A stretch of 64,000 nt of DNA, taken from the NCBI RefSeq assembly GCF_041146395.1, contig NC_091002.1, positions 3,032,501-3,096,500 on the forward strand, written 5' to 3'. The DNA is from Eulemur rufifrons (lineage: Eukaryota > Chordata > Mammalia > Primates > Lemuridae). The translations under genes were made by a program, and so were the position numbers. Below are positions 1-10,610 of this stretch, in pieces (positions within the stretch are counted from its first letter, which is position 1; every line of letters starts with the position of its first letter). The notes under the pieces are model-generated. The model was not told where the DNA came from and ran no database searches. It was given only the letters and a program-made list of their open reading frames with translations.

Positions 1-249
1 GCGCCTCAGAGGCCATGGGGCAGCCACCACCCCATGAGGGCACCACAGGCCACAGCCCAGCTCCCTGAGGTGCCCTCAGCCCCACTTTCCCAGTCAGTGA
101 CATCAGTCATCACCACAGCAGCTGGGGCTTGGGCCAGCTGCCCTCTCGCCCAGGACCCCCGAGCACCCCCCGCAGACAGAGCCTCAGTCAGTCCCAAGCG
201 GGGACTCAAGCCACTTGTGGCCACTGCTCCCAGTTCCACCTACAGCCTC
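1..249. other. GC-rich unique sequence, no gene seen
   Basis: Both strands are open in more than one frame, which is expected from the GC content and from few AT-rich stops. I see no splice-site-bounded exon and no recognisable repeat. Confidence 0.4.
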
Positions 250-810
250 GGTGGCCTGCGTTAAACTCCCCACACACCACACATGCCACACACTGATATC
301 ATACACACCACCCACACACAAATCTCACACGCACCACACACACATCACCCAGAAAACACCATATATTCCACACACACCACACACTGATATCCCACACACC
401 ACACACGGATGTCACACACACCACACACACCCCACCCAGAAACACACACCGTATATTCCACACACCCCCCACACTGATAGCACACACACCACACAGACCC
501 ACACACCACACACAGATCTCACACGCACCATACAGACCCACACAGACATCCCACACACACATGCCACACACTGATATCACACACACCCCACACAGAAACA
601 CACGCCATATATACCACACACCCCCCACACTGATATCACACACACCACACAGACCCACAAACCACACACCCCCCACACTGATATCACACACACCACACAG
701 AAACACACACCACACCCCCCCCACACACAGATCTCACACACACCACACAGACCCACAGACATCCCACACACCACACAGACACACCCCATGCACCACACAC
801 AAGCCCACTA
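250..810. repeat. CA-rich minisatellite with GATATC-bearing units
   Basis: The tract is almost entirely CACA/CCACA blocks. The marker 'cactgatat' recurs near 292, 382, 470, 570, 630 and 678. The first three markers are about 90 bp apart and the later ones 97, 59 and 48 bp, so this is a variable-unit minisatellite rather than a plain (CA)n. A second marker, 'atattccacacac', precedes several of the units. The 100-180 residue frames here, rich in His/Thr on one strand and Cys/Val/Gly on the other, are repeat translations and not genes. Confidence 0.85.
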
Positions 811-1844
811 GCCCAGCAGTTCTGATGTGGGCGGGAAGCCCCAAGTGTCCAGGGGAGAGTCTGGGACGCAGACCTGCCCCCAGGCTGCATGCAGAAGCCC
901 TGGGGGTGCCGGGCATCCCGGCACGGCCCCTGGGGAGCGTCAGCGATCCCGGAAGGTCCAGGCCGAGGCCGTCCCTCTCGTTCTTGAGGGTTGGGCGCCC
1001 GCCACAGCACCCGAGGGTGAGCCCCTGCACCCTGCCACTGGCAGCCTGCCTCGCCCAGCCCACCCCACCCGCTCAGCGGGGAGACAGGGCAAAGGCTCTT
1101 CTCCCAGTTTAGAGATGAGGCAACTGAGGCTCAGAGACACAAACGCCACACATCCCACACACATGAAAGTCACACACTTGGCCTTGCTGAAAGGCGGGTT
1201 ATTCTGGAAGGAAAGAGGGTAGGCAGAGGAGACAGGGCAGAGACTGTGCCCTGGGGGTGGCCAGTGCCAGTGGGAGGGGAAGAGGCCAGGGTGGCCGGGC
1301 ACAGACTATGAGCCCTGGCCAAGTGGCTTAGTGAGGACAGTAGCAGCCATGACCTTGCTGGCATGCTGGTGAGACCCACACAGGACCTGGGACAGGACCT
1401 GGGAGGTTTGGAGGTGGTCCAGACCGAGGCCCCCCACTGTGAAGAGAAGCACCGCGAAGAGGATGAGGTCAGCGGGCAGGGGAGGGCAGGGCACAGGCTC
1501 CACACACCTGGGAACTTGGGACTCAGGGGCCCCACAGGCCACTCCCCTTCAGTCCTGCAAGACCCCTCCTCAACCCCCTAGCCCCACACGTGGTTGTTCT
1601 GCCTCTCCCCAAAGTCCTTCCTAGGACAAGAAGCCCCCTGGCCTCCCCTTGGGCAGGCCCCACTTCAGAAAGCACTTGTTTCAAGCCAAAAAGGAATCTT
1701 CAGGCACTCGGAAGCCACCAAAATGAGCGCGTCCCCTTCCACACAAAGGAGCCACGAAGGACGGAAAGTCCCACCTCCCCAGCCCCCTTCTCTGGGTGAC
1801 GCACAGCACTGGTCAGGCACCATGACGAATCCGCCACAGGGCAA
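811..1844. other. Unique GC-rich stretch, no gene recognised
   Basis: The sequence is non-repetitive apart from a short 'gaggcaactgaggctcag' piece near 1116 that looks like a MIR remnant. Overlapping frames on both strands are not bounded by convincing splice sites. Confidence 0.35.
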
Positions 1845-1975
1845 GCTCATTAATCCTTGCGACAACCTCACTAAAGGCTGTGATGCAAGTACTAGTGTCA
1901 CCTCCACCTGTGGACGAGGACACTGAGGCCCAAGACAGTAACTCGACCACAGTCCCGCGGTTAGAAAAGGGCCAA
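1845..1975 (-). repeat. MIR fragment
   Basis: Reverse-orientation MIR. It shows the order 'cattaatccttgcgacaacc', then 'gaggacactgaggcccaaga', then a decayed 'cacagtcccgcggttag'. Confidence 0.6.
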
Positions 1976-2110
1976 GCGTTAGAGTCAGACAGATGTGCAG
2001 TCAAATCCCAGGTGTGTCACTGTGACCTGGGCTAAGTTCTCTGAGTACTCTGGGCCTCAGTTTCCTCATCTGTGAAACGGGGATCTTTGGTGGCATAGTT
2101 CCTAGACTAT
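1976..2110 (+). repeat. MIR fragment
   Basis: Forward MIR core: 'gtgtcactgtgacctgggc', then 'ctgggcctcagtttcctcat', then 'ctgtgaaacgggg'. It directly abuts an opposite-strand MIR. Confidence 0.75.
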
Positions 2111-2744
2111 GAGTGCCCCACGAGCAGCAGCTGTCCACGGGGACAGGGTGGTGAGTGCTACTGCAGGTGTGCTTTCCAGATGGGGGGACATGGGGCCCAC
2201 AGGCTGTCTGCAGTGGATGAGCTCGGCAGGGACGAGGAGGGAGGAGGGGAGCGAAGGGGATCGAAGGGGGCTCCACTGGCACAGGGTCCAAGCCCGTGGC
2301 CTGGGGATTTGTCTCCACAACAGGAGACCCGGCTGGTCTTCAGTGTGCTTCTTCAGGTGGAGAGAAAACTGATCGGACACATTGTCTGCCTGACAAAGTC
2401 CCAGCCCAGGGGCACACAGGGGCAGCCACAGGCCTCCTCCTCACATGCACGACCCAGCCCCACCTCTACCTGCCAGATCCTCTCTGGGGTCCTTCCCATC
2501 CCCCGGCCTTGCCACCTGCCACCTGGCCAACCTCAGAAGCCTCCAAAGTCTCCCTGCCCCTCCTCCTCCCAGACACCCACCCGCGGCCACCAGAGGGCGC
2601 CTCCCACAGAGACAGCCAGCCACCTGCAGCCCTGCAGAGCCAGAGCAGCAGCTGCGGCCACAGCCTGCAGGGAAAGCCTTGGCGGTCTCCCCGAGCCTCG
2701 GGTCCACCTGGTGGCCTGCCCTGCAGGATCCTCAACTCCTTCTG
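2111..2744. other. Unique sequence around a CTCF-type motif
   Basis: GC-rich and apart from the CTCF-type site it holds nothing I recognise. Open frames on both strands (for example the 216-residue plus-strand frame from 2180) run through it and into the neighbouring MIR, so they are not taken as genes. Confidence 0.35.
2587..2601 (+). promoter_or_regulatory. Predicted CTCF binding motif
   Basis: The 15-mer CCACCAGAGGGCGCC matches the CTCF core consensus CCASYAGRKGGCRSY at every position, in plus orientation. CTCF is the zinc-finger protein that anchors chromatin loops and insulators. Binding is inferred from the motif alone. Confidence 0.6.
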
Positions 2745-2826
2745 TCTACACCATCCTGTTTACTTGGGTCTTTAGTGCCAAGCAAAGTACCTGGCAAGCG
2801 CTCAATAACATCGAAGCCAAAGTCAA
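2745..2826 (+). repeat. MIR/L2 3'-end fragment
   Basis: The segment 'agtacctggcaagcgctcaa' matches the shared MIR/L2 tail (cagtgcctggcacatagtaggcgctcaa type). It is too short to separate the two families. Confidence 0.4.
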
Positions 2827-2934
2827 CTAGATAAAAGTTGGCACGTGGGTGGTCAAATCTATCTAATCTATAAGGGCACAGGCCTTAGGGGATCAGAGAG
2901 GAGTCGAATGGTTGAACACATCACCCCACCATTT

Positions 2935-3045
2935 GTTCAGCACATTTGTGGCACACCCCCTGTGTGCCAGGTGCCATGCTGGGCACCGGGACCAGGATAC
3001 GGAGCAAGACCTGCCAGGCCCTGCCCTCAGGGTGCCACAGTTGCT
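2935..3045 (-). repeat. L2 3'-end fragment
   Basis: Reverse L2: 'ctgtgtgccaggtgccatgc', then 'tgggcaccgggaccaggata', then 'aagacctgccaggccctgcc'. Confidence 0.65.
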
Positions 3046-3679
3046 TTTGCCAAAAGCACCTCCATCTCAGTCTCCTGGTCTTTTCAATATTTTCCTACAC
3101 AGATCAGGAGGAAATCGTCCCTTTGCCTTGTAAACACGGCCACAGGGGTTATAACGAGATTTCTCTGTGGGCCACCACCTGTGTCCCTAGAAAAGTATTT
3201 TGAGGCAAAACACCCCTTCCTGTTGCTGGCAGCCTCAGCTGGCATCATCTCCTGTCATTATCCCCCAGTCACAGAACCAGCATGTTCACCTTGGAAGCTC
3301 AGGACCACATGGAACAGATGACAGATGACACAGCAACCACTGGGCACTGTGGGGACACTGCCTTGGACAGTCTCCACCTCCTGGTCCTAACACATCCGTC
3401 CTGACATGTCCCCAAGAAGTGAAGTGCAGCCAAAGTCAGGAAGAGGAGGCCACTCTAAACTCGGCAAGCTCTGAAACACAGGCCTCATGGCCAGGGACCC
3501 ACAGAGCCCAGGTCCAAACTCATCATGCCAGCCCCAAAGCAAACGGAAACCTGCAACGAGGGCAATACTGTGCAGTTACCTGCCCCGTGCCACTTTGGCA
3601 AAGTCCTGCCCAATGAAGTGGGGGGCGGGGAGGACACAGAAAGAATTAAATCAAACTTTTAGTTTCTACCCCAGCGTGT
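3046..3679. other. Unique sequence, nothing recognised
   Basis: Mixed composition. No repeat family, splice-bounded exon or RNA gene was recognised. Confidence 0.35.
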
Positions 3680-5425
3680 GAGGAGCTCAGAAGCCATGAT
3701 TCCCATACACACAGAGTAAGTTAAACAAAACATGAATCAAGGACTTTTCCTAGATCCATCCGAGAAGCAAGGTCATAGCGCAAAATGCTGCCCCAAAATT
3801 TGGAGAGGCAGACAGGCAGATACAGAGAATCACAGCTTCCCAGAGCAGAAACCTCCACAGGAACCAGTTTACCAAGCACATCATGTCCAGCTTCCAACAA
3901 AAAAATTACAAAGCATACTAAAAGGCAAAAAACACAGTTTGAAGAGACAGAGCAAACGTCAAACCACACTCAGATACAGCAGAGATGCTAGAATGATCAG
4001 ACTGGAACTTTAAAATAACTATGATTAATATGATAAGGGTTCTAACCGAAAAAGCAGACAACATGCAAAACCAGAAGGGTAATGTGAGCAGAGATGGAGA
4101 TTCTAAGGAAGAATTAAAAATAAATGCTAGAAATCAAAAACAATGTGACAGAAATGAAGAATGCCTTCGATGGACTCATTGGTTGACTGAACACAGCAAG
4201 CTGAAAGCTGTGCCGACGGAGTACATCCATCTGAAACCAAAGGAAGAGAAAGACTAAAGAGGAAACGGAATGTCCCAGGAGTGCAGGACAGCCACAAAAG
4301 GTATAAACACGTATAATGGGAATAACAGAAGGAGAGGAAAGAGCGGAAAGGAACTGAAGAAATATTTGAAGCTACAGTACCTGAGAATTTCCCAAAATTA
4401 ATGTCAGACACCAAACCACAGGTCCAGGAAGCTCACAGAACACCAAGCAAGATAAAAGGCAAAAAAATCTACGCTTTGCATATCATGTTCAAACTGCAAG
4501 AAAGTAAAGATTAAAAGAATCCTGAAAGTAGCCAGAGGGAAAAAGCACCCATAGAGAAGCAAGAATGAGAAATACATCAGACTCTGCGGAAGCCGCACAA
4601 GCAAGAAAAGAGGTGAAATGTTTACAAGTGTTGAGAGGGGAAAAACCCCACCAACCTAGACTCTGTATCCTGTGAAATTATCCTTCAGAACTGATGGAGA
4701 AATAAAGTGCTTCTCAGACAAACAAAAATCGAAAGAATTCATCACAGACACCTGCCTTGGAATAAAGGTTGAAACAAGTTCTTCAGAGAGAAGGAAAATG
4801 GCAAAAGTCAGAATCTCAGACCCACAGGAAGAGTTTTAGAGAAGGAAAAAGTGAAGATAAAATAAATTCTTTTATTTTTCTTATTCTTAACTGATTTAGC
4901 AGAACAGCTTGTTCAAAATAACAGCAACAATGTATTTGATGGTGATAGCATCAAATACACTGGACGGGTAAGTGCAGTGCACGGAGGGCAGGAGGCGAGG
5001 GCTCGGTCAGGAGGCACTGCCAGCACACACGGAGCCACACGCTGTCATCTGAAAGTGGACCTGGATCAGTTGTCAATGTGGGGCGACCACTAAAAAAAGT
5101 GTCAAAGGAAATACAATTCGTGTGTTCAGAAAGGAGAGAAAATGGAACGTATTAAAACCACAGAAGGCAGAAAAAGAGTGGAAGACAAAACAGAAACACA
5201 GAATACGGTGCACAAATAGAACATGGCCATGAACATGGTAGATAATCAAACGCTATCAATAATCACTTTAAGTGTCAATGGTCTAAATACACCAATAAAA
5301 AGAGACTGTCAGAGTGGATCAAAAAACAAGACCCACCGTGTGTTATGTGCTCTGTGCTACAAGCAAGCACTGACTCTCAGGACTAGCATGCACACAGCCA
5401 GCCAACTTCTGCACACTCATAGTCG
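3680..5425 (+). mobile_element. Old L1 (LINE-1), 5' region through ORF1 into start of ORF2
   Basis: The segment follows the order of an older mammalian/primate L1: part of the 5' UTR, ORF1 from an ATG at 3883, an inter-ORF region, and the start of ORF2 near 5250. The ORF2 start reads SIITLSVNGLNTPIKRD, the conserved N-terminus of the endonuclease domain. The match is lost near 5425, so the RT domain and 3' UTR are missing here. Many frameshifts and stops make it inactive. The subfamily (L1MA/L1MB age range) is my estimate. Confidence 0.85.
3883..4803 (+). pseudogene. Decayed L1 ORF1 (RNA-binding protein) relic
   Basis: In a living L1 this frame encodes ORF1p, the trimeric RNA-binding chaperone of the L1 ribonucleoprotein. 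The relic is readable in pieces: the N-terminus as NKKITKHTKRQKTQFEETEQ in one frame, then a coiled-coil part around MINMIRVLTEKADNMQ (from 4021) in another, so at least one frameshift separates them. The nucleotide sequence still tracks the RRM and C-terminal regions ('gaatttcccaaaattaatgt', 'gaagttcttcagagagaagg'), but with stops. The usual terminal TGA after the 'gagaaggaaaa' segment is not preserved. No function is expected. Confidence 0.75.
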
Positions 5426-6499
5426 ATCAAGGAAAATGAAAGCGCAGATTAATACCCAGCCACTGTTAACCTCTCACTGTTGACACAATCTCTAGCTACA
5501 ACTAAAAAAGCAAATCCTACCCCTTCTGAATTAAAAAAAGATCTTTGCACTGAATGTAATAAGATAGAATTTTCATCATAAAAATGATACTCAAGGAGCA
5601 CATTATAAAATAATGTGGCCCAACAGAACACAAAAAGTCATGATAATGAACCTGAACGAAAACCACAGAGAGAAGGCCTGTGCTGGTGAGAATGCAGAAG
5701 TTGGCTGAGTTCCTGAACGTTTTGCAAGCAGCCTCCGCTCCTGCTCACCGCCACTGCCTGCATCTCCCGGATAAAAGGGGGCGGCGACTCCACTCACAGC
5801 CTCTTGGTAAGGCTTAGAAGACACAAAAACATAAACATTTCACTTCCGTATGAAAAAGGCTATAACATGCTATTTATAAATAACATTATAGAGGGAGCGA
5901 GGGAGGGAAGCAACAGAGAGACGAGGCCAATGTTAAACCCAATTCTTTAAAAAACAAATAAAAAGTTCTCAAAGAAATTAATCCTGCCCTGCCTGACACA
6001 AGCAGATTCATTTACCCTCTGAAACTCTGTTCCTTCTGTGGAGCTGTTCTCCAGCCATGACGTCAATGCCCAATGGCAGGTAGTGGGCAGGTGGCGGGGA
6101 GCACTGTTTTATCAAGTTTCTGGCGGAGGTAAAAGCTCTGGGACAATGTTTCCCATCAGCACTGTGTCCTGCACTGCAGCACTGCACCTCTGCGAGTGTG
6201 TGCCCGTGGTGTGCGCATTCTCTGCATCTCCCAGGCTCCCTGCTGCAGCCTGGGGTCACACAGCTACACCTGGCCAGGGATGGGCAAGCAGCAGCGGCCT
6301 GTGTACTTCTGGGCTGAGGCATTAAAAGCCCACATGACTCTTCTCCTCTCCCCGGCTGCACAGACCTTAGAAGCTGCACATGGAGATGGTGGGATGACCA
6401 GGGAGGGGGCTGGATCCCTGAGTCACCGTTGGAGGGGAGCTCCCGAGCATGTGTGAGCTAGAACTGACCTGTAGGGGTTGCTTTGTTACTGCAGCTCAG
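5426..6499. other. Unassigned sequence after the L1 break
   Basis: 5426-5900 is AT-rich and may include a rearranged piece of the same L1, but I could not align it. 5900-6500 is unique. No gene is recognised. Confidence 0.3.
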
Positions 6500-6765
6500 C
6501 CTCACCAAACCTGACTGAAACTCTTTTCCTGAAATGCTTCTCCCGTCTCTTCCACCTATCCATCCTCTTCAAAATTCAGTTTGGGCATCACCTCCTCTGG
6601 GACACTTTCCCTGACACCACTTCCCACCCGTGAGCTGGGTAGGGGGCTTCCTCTGCACATCCATCGTTCCCTGAGTTTCCCTTTCCCACAGTGCTGAGCA
6701 CGCTGTGTTGGCATTGCCCACCTCCCCCACCAGACCAAGCACCTCATGATGGCCTGGCCTGTGTT
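6500..6765 (+). repeat. L2 fragment (3' half)
   Basis: Forward L2 features in order: 'cattccctgacaccactt'-like text ('actttccctgacaccacttc'), 'ccacagtgctgagcacgctg' and 'ccccaccagaccaagc'. Confidence 0.55.
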
Positions 6766-6774
6766 TGCTGCAAC

Positions 6775-7168
6775 CTCTCAAGAGTTGTGTCCCCCATAAA
6801 TTCCCATGTTGAGGCCCTTACCCTAGCACCTCAGAATATGAATGCATTTGGAGACAGGGTCTTTACAGAGGTAATTTAGGTAAAATGGGGCCATTAGGGT
6901 GGGTCCTGATCCAATCTGACTGGTGTCCTTATAAGAAAAGGAGATTAGGACAGAAACACACACAGAGGGGAGGCTAAGTGAGGACACAGGGAGAAGGCAA
7001 CTGTCTGCAAGCCAAAGAGAGAGACTGCAGAAGGAATTGACCCTGCCAACACCTTGATCTCAGATTTCTAGCCTCCAGAATCGTAGCCCCCAGAATCGTA
7101 AGCAAATTTCCATTTAAGCCGCCCAATCTGTGAAACCTTGCTATGGCAGCCCTCACAGACTGACACAA
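6775..7168 (+). mobile_element. MaLR-type solo LTR (MLT1-like)
   Basis: Recognisable in order: 'gttgtgtcccccataaattc', 'tggtgtccttataagaaaag', 'aaccaatcctgcc'-type text ('ttgaccctgccaacaccttg'), 'atctcagatttctagcctcc' and a decayed end near 'ctatggcagccctcacagac'. The block 'cagaatcgtagcccc' / 'cagaatcgtaagc' is a short internal duplication. No internal retroviral genes flank it. I believe it is closest to MLT1D. Confidence 0.75.
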
Positions 7169-7253
7169 ATGAGATGCTCCTTGAGCCCGCCCCACTCTAG
7201 GATGGGCACTCCCAGACCCAGCCTGGCTCGTCCTTAATAAAAAGCCGTTGTGA

Positions 7254-7570
7254 GGCCCAGCATGGCGGCTCACGCCTGTAATCCTAGCACTCTGGGAGGC
7301 CGAGGAGGATGAATCACTCGAGCTCAGGAGTTTGAGACCAGCCCGAGCAAGAGCGAGACCCCGTCTCTACCAAAAATAGAAAGAAATTATCTGGACAACT
7401 GAAAAATATATCTATTGAAAAAATTAGCCAGGCATGGTGGCGCATGCCTGTAGTCCCAGCTACTCGGGAGGCTGAGGCAGAAGGATTGCTTGAGCCCAGG
7501 AGTTGGAGGTTGCTGTGAGCTAGGCTGATGCCATGGCACTCTAGCCCGGGCAACAGAGCCAGACTTTGTC

Positions 7571-7600
<30 letters not shown>
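7254..7600 (+). mobile_element. Strepsirrhine-type Alu SINE
   Basis: Dimeric Alu starting at 'ggcccagcatggcggctcac', with 'taatcctagcactctgggag', the linker 'ctggacaactgaaaaatata' and a right arm ending in 'cgggcaacagagccagact'. A poly-A of about 29 nt follows. No target duplication was clear, suggesting it is the oldest of the five. The frames over it are Alu translations. Confidence 0.95.
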
Positions 7601-7601
<1 letters not shown>

Positions 7602-7639
7602 ACCATCACGTACGCAGCATTCGGCAGATTAACGTAATC

Positions 7640-7780
7640 TAGTCCCCTGCATATCATTGCATCAACCATGACAACCCCCCAGGAAGTTGTTTAGTGCCCC
7701 ATTTGACATATGACAAAATAGAGGCTCTGACAGCCACACCCAACCTAGACTTGAACCCAAACCTTCCGAAGCTCATCCCA
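7640..7780 (-). repeat. Probable MIR fragment
   Basis: Weak reverse-MIR order: 'gccccatttgacatatgaca', then 'atagaggctctgacagccac', then 'acttgaacccaaaccttcc'. Confidence 0.4.
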
Positions 7781-8539
7781 CCGGCTCCTCTGCAAACCCC
7801 ACCACCCAAGAATGGCTGGCTCACGCAGAACTTACTACCGTTTTCTAACAGCCACCTAACACCGCGGCAGAGGCTGATGTCAGGGGGGCTTAGGAAATGG
7901 TGGGAGGAGTCAAAATAAGTAGAGAATGAACCGTCCCTTGACACGTACCCGAGTGTCCGGCACCCAAATGCAGGCGTCTGTGACTCTGTACTTCAGTCTG
8001 CTTAAACCCAAATAACCATGAAAATATTCAAGCACTTCTGAAAAGCCCAGTGGTACCCTCTCCCTCTGGGAGCAGGGCTGACAGAAGCAGAGCAGGCCGA
8101 TCAGGGACCTGTGGGAGCGCAGCAGGTGTCAGCCAGGGGCAACCTGCTTAGCCTCTCATGGACCCTGGACAGAGAGGGAGGCCTCACCGCCGCATCTGGT
8201 GTCCGAGACGACGACGGCAGCAAGCGGCCAAGTGCCTGCCTGCAGCCACAGCCAAGACGGCTGCCACTCGCCCCTCACTCGGCCATCTTTGCTTTCCTGC
8301 TTTTCTTATTTTTGACGATGTTGGCACTAGGCAAGAGCCAAACTAAGGCAAAGATTCCAGAGTTCCAAGAAATGGCCTACCCAGAGAAAATAAATAAATC
8401 CGTAAGACCCTCCCGGCCTCCACTCCAGCTGACTGGCCATGACCCCTGGCAGTGGGCCCTGGCTGTACACAAAAGCCCTCAAGGACAGTGCACAGAAAGC
8501 AAACAGCAGCTCCTGGTGACAGAGCTAACCATCGCATAC
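7781..8539. other. Unique sequence with a 181-codon open frame, not called as a gene
   Basis: A plus-strand frame from 8111 to 8656 is open. Its last third runs into a reverse MIR and it contains a stretch (IFAFLLFLFLTMLAL) that looks membrane-like only by composition. No flanking splice sites or family signature were seen. Confidence 0.35.
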
Positions 8540-8660
8540 CAGCATTTCAACAGTGACAAGTTCATGGAATTTGACCAACTACCCCACATTACAGATGAGG
8601 AAACTGAGGCTCAGGGAGGTGATGCTGGAGCCAAGATTCCACCCCGGCCTGCGTGACTCT
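8540..8660 (-). repeat. MIR fragment
   Basis: Reverse MIR: 'ccccacattacagatgagga', then 'aactgaggctcagggaggtg', with a decayed 'ccaagattccaccccgg'. Confidence 0.7.
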
Positions 8661-9336
8661 GCAGCCTGCCCCCTCAGGCCTCCTCTGCTCCACAACTCAA
8701 ACTCCACTGGATGTCCCCCATTTGCACAGTAGGGAGCTGCCTGTCACCTCGCCTTACGGAGTTGGTGCCCTGACAGGACGTGCGCTGGGCCAGGCCCCGT
8801 CTCCTTAGTGCCTGGGCTCTCCCAGGCCTGCTGAGCACAGCGGCGGGAAGACGCGTGTGCTGCCGTGGCCCTATCAGGACAGCGCTGCTCCTGTCTCTGC
8901 TGGGATTCAGGAAACTCACAGGGCTCTGATCTGTGCAGCCCTAATGGCATCACACCTGATACAGTTCCTGAAAAGTCGTCTCACACCCTGGGAGACACCG
9001 TGCTAAGCAGGAACCCCCTCCAGGTCTCTGGGAAATTAGGAGGTGTGAGTTGCTCAAACATTCCAGATGGTAGTGCTCCAGAGGGACTTTCCCGTCAGCC
9101 CCCAGGAAAGGACCCCAGTGGAGGACCAAATGTGCCACGCGGGACTGCAGAGACTAGAGAGCTAGAAAAGACACTTCCCGGCACCATTGGAGCTGGGTTC
9201 TGTGTGTCACTTGGGTTCCATCCTTCATTTAATTCATGAATCACTCAGTCACACAGGCTTGACGGGGACATAAACGGAGCCAGGCGGTGGGGCAAGGCGC
9301 CGTTGGCTGGTGCGGGCCTGGTGGACAGGGCACTCG
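8661..9336. other. Unique sequence, nothing recognised
   Basis: GC-rich and non-repetitive. No supported gene. Confidence 0.3.
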
Positions 9337-9756
9337 GGCCTTAAATTATGTTGCCCCAGATTCGTATTTGAGACCCTAACCCTAGTCCTCAGAATGAGAT
9401 CCTATTGGAGACAGGGTCTTTATAGAGGTAATCAAACTAAAATGAAGTCATCAGGGTGGGCTTTAATCCAATACGGCTGTTACCCCTACAAAAAGGGGAG
9501 ATTTGGACACAGACGTGCACACAGAGGGAACACCCCATGGAGACGAAGGCAGAGATCGGGGTGATGCTTCTCCAAGCCGAGAAACACCAGGGACGGCCAG
9601 CAAACCACCAGCAGCCAGACAGGGCTGGCACAGGTGCCCCTCACAGCCCTGCTGACACCTTCGTCTTGGACTTCCAGCCTCCAGAACCCAGAGACAATAA
9701 TTTCGGCTGTTTAAACCACCCAGTCTGTGGCACAGCTGCCCTAGAAAACTAATACC
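9337..9756 (+). mobile_element. MaLR-type solo LTR (MLT1-like)
   Basis: Order of landmarks: 'tattggagacagggtcttta', 'atcagggtgggctttaatcc', 'ttggacacagacgtgcacac', 'tcttggacttccagcctcca', 'gtttaaaccacccagtctgt' and the end 'gccctagaaaactaatacc'. It is the same family and orientation as the copy near 6.8 kb but separately diverged. Confidence 0.75.
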
Positions 9757-10219
9757 TTTATTAGGTAATGAGAACAACTAGAAAGCATTGTCCCCATTTT
9801 GTGGAGACGAATTTCACGCACACAGAGAGAGAAAGGGCTGGGTGGCAGCAGAACAAATGCTAATGATGCTTCTCCAGCTGGACATCTCGGTTGTTCCCTA
9901 CTTTTTTTCTTTTATTTGGGGGGAGGACTTTTATCAACAGTTGTGTGAGAAACACCCTTCCACATAAATGGCAGTGCACACCTGAGGGTGGCCCTCCCGT
10001 AACCCCTCCTGCGGAGCGGTGGCTGAGCAGGGAGCACCGCCACACTGTCCCCGAAAGGCCCACCAAGGACCTTCCTAGGACACAGATTCTGTGTCCCTTG
10101 GCCAGTTCAAGGCTACTTCCAGTGTGGAGTGGGTCTTTCTGCAGGGATGTCCACCCGCTGGGATGACACTGGAACCCACCGTGAGAGCCCCTTTGTGTGC
10201 TTTGGCACCCCCCCCACCC
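9757..10219. other. Unique sequence, nothing recognised
   Basis: No repeat family or exon recognised. Confidence 0.3.
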
Positions 10220-10330
10220 CTGGAGAAGTGGAGAAATAAGTGACGTTTACTCTCCTCTTTCTCTGTCTTTGCTAAGGCGTTTTCCACAATGAAAATGTAA
10301 TACTTTTACATAGAAAGGGGATTAAATAGT
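10220..10330 (+). repeat. Possible old L1 3' end
   Basis: 'cacaatgaaaatgtaatact' followed by A-rich sequence resembles the 3' terminus of L1ME-age elements. Short and uncertain. Confidence 0.3.
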
Positions 10331-10439
10331 GTTCCAGACAACTTGGCAGAATAGTATTTCTCTCATCTGGTAGTATCCTTTGGACATCAAGAAAGATGTA
10401 ATAATCAATTGCAACAAAGATAATTAATGTCCCAAAGTC

Positions 10440-10610
10440 AACCACGGGCATCTGCTGGAGCTCACCTGCCCTCAGCACGGTGCCAGGCATATGGTAGGCA
10501 CTCAAAAACGGTGGGCAGGACCCTCTACAGAATAAGAAACTGAGGCTCAAAGGGGGAAAAGCACTTGCCCAAGACCCCAGAGCTGGGCGACAGCAGAGCC
10601 AGGCCTGCGG
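10440..10610 (-). repeat. MIR fragments
   Basis: A forward tail ('cacggtgccaggcatatggt', 10478-10505) is followed by a reverse core ('aagaaactgaggctcaaagg', then 'cttgcccaagaccccagagc'). This suggests two MIR pieces in opposite orientation; the strand given is that of the larger one. Confidence 0.55.

Noticed and set aside
215..798. Long His/Thr- or Cys/Val/Gly-rich open frames on both strands
   Set aside because: They are translations of the CA-rich minisatellite.
2180..2830. 216-codon plus-strand frame
   Set aside because: It is Pro/Ser-rich by composition, ends in a MIR/L2 tail and has an opposing open frame of similar kind.
8111..8656. 181-codon plus-strand frame with a hydrophobic stretch
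   Set aside because: The 3' part is a reverse MIR, no homology is recognised, and no promoter or splice context supports it.
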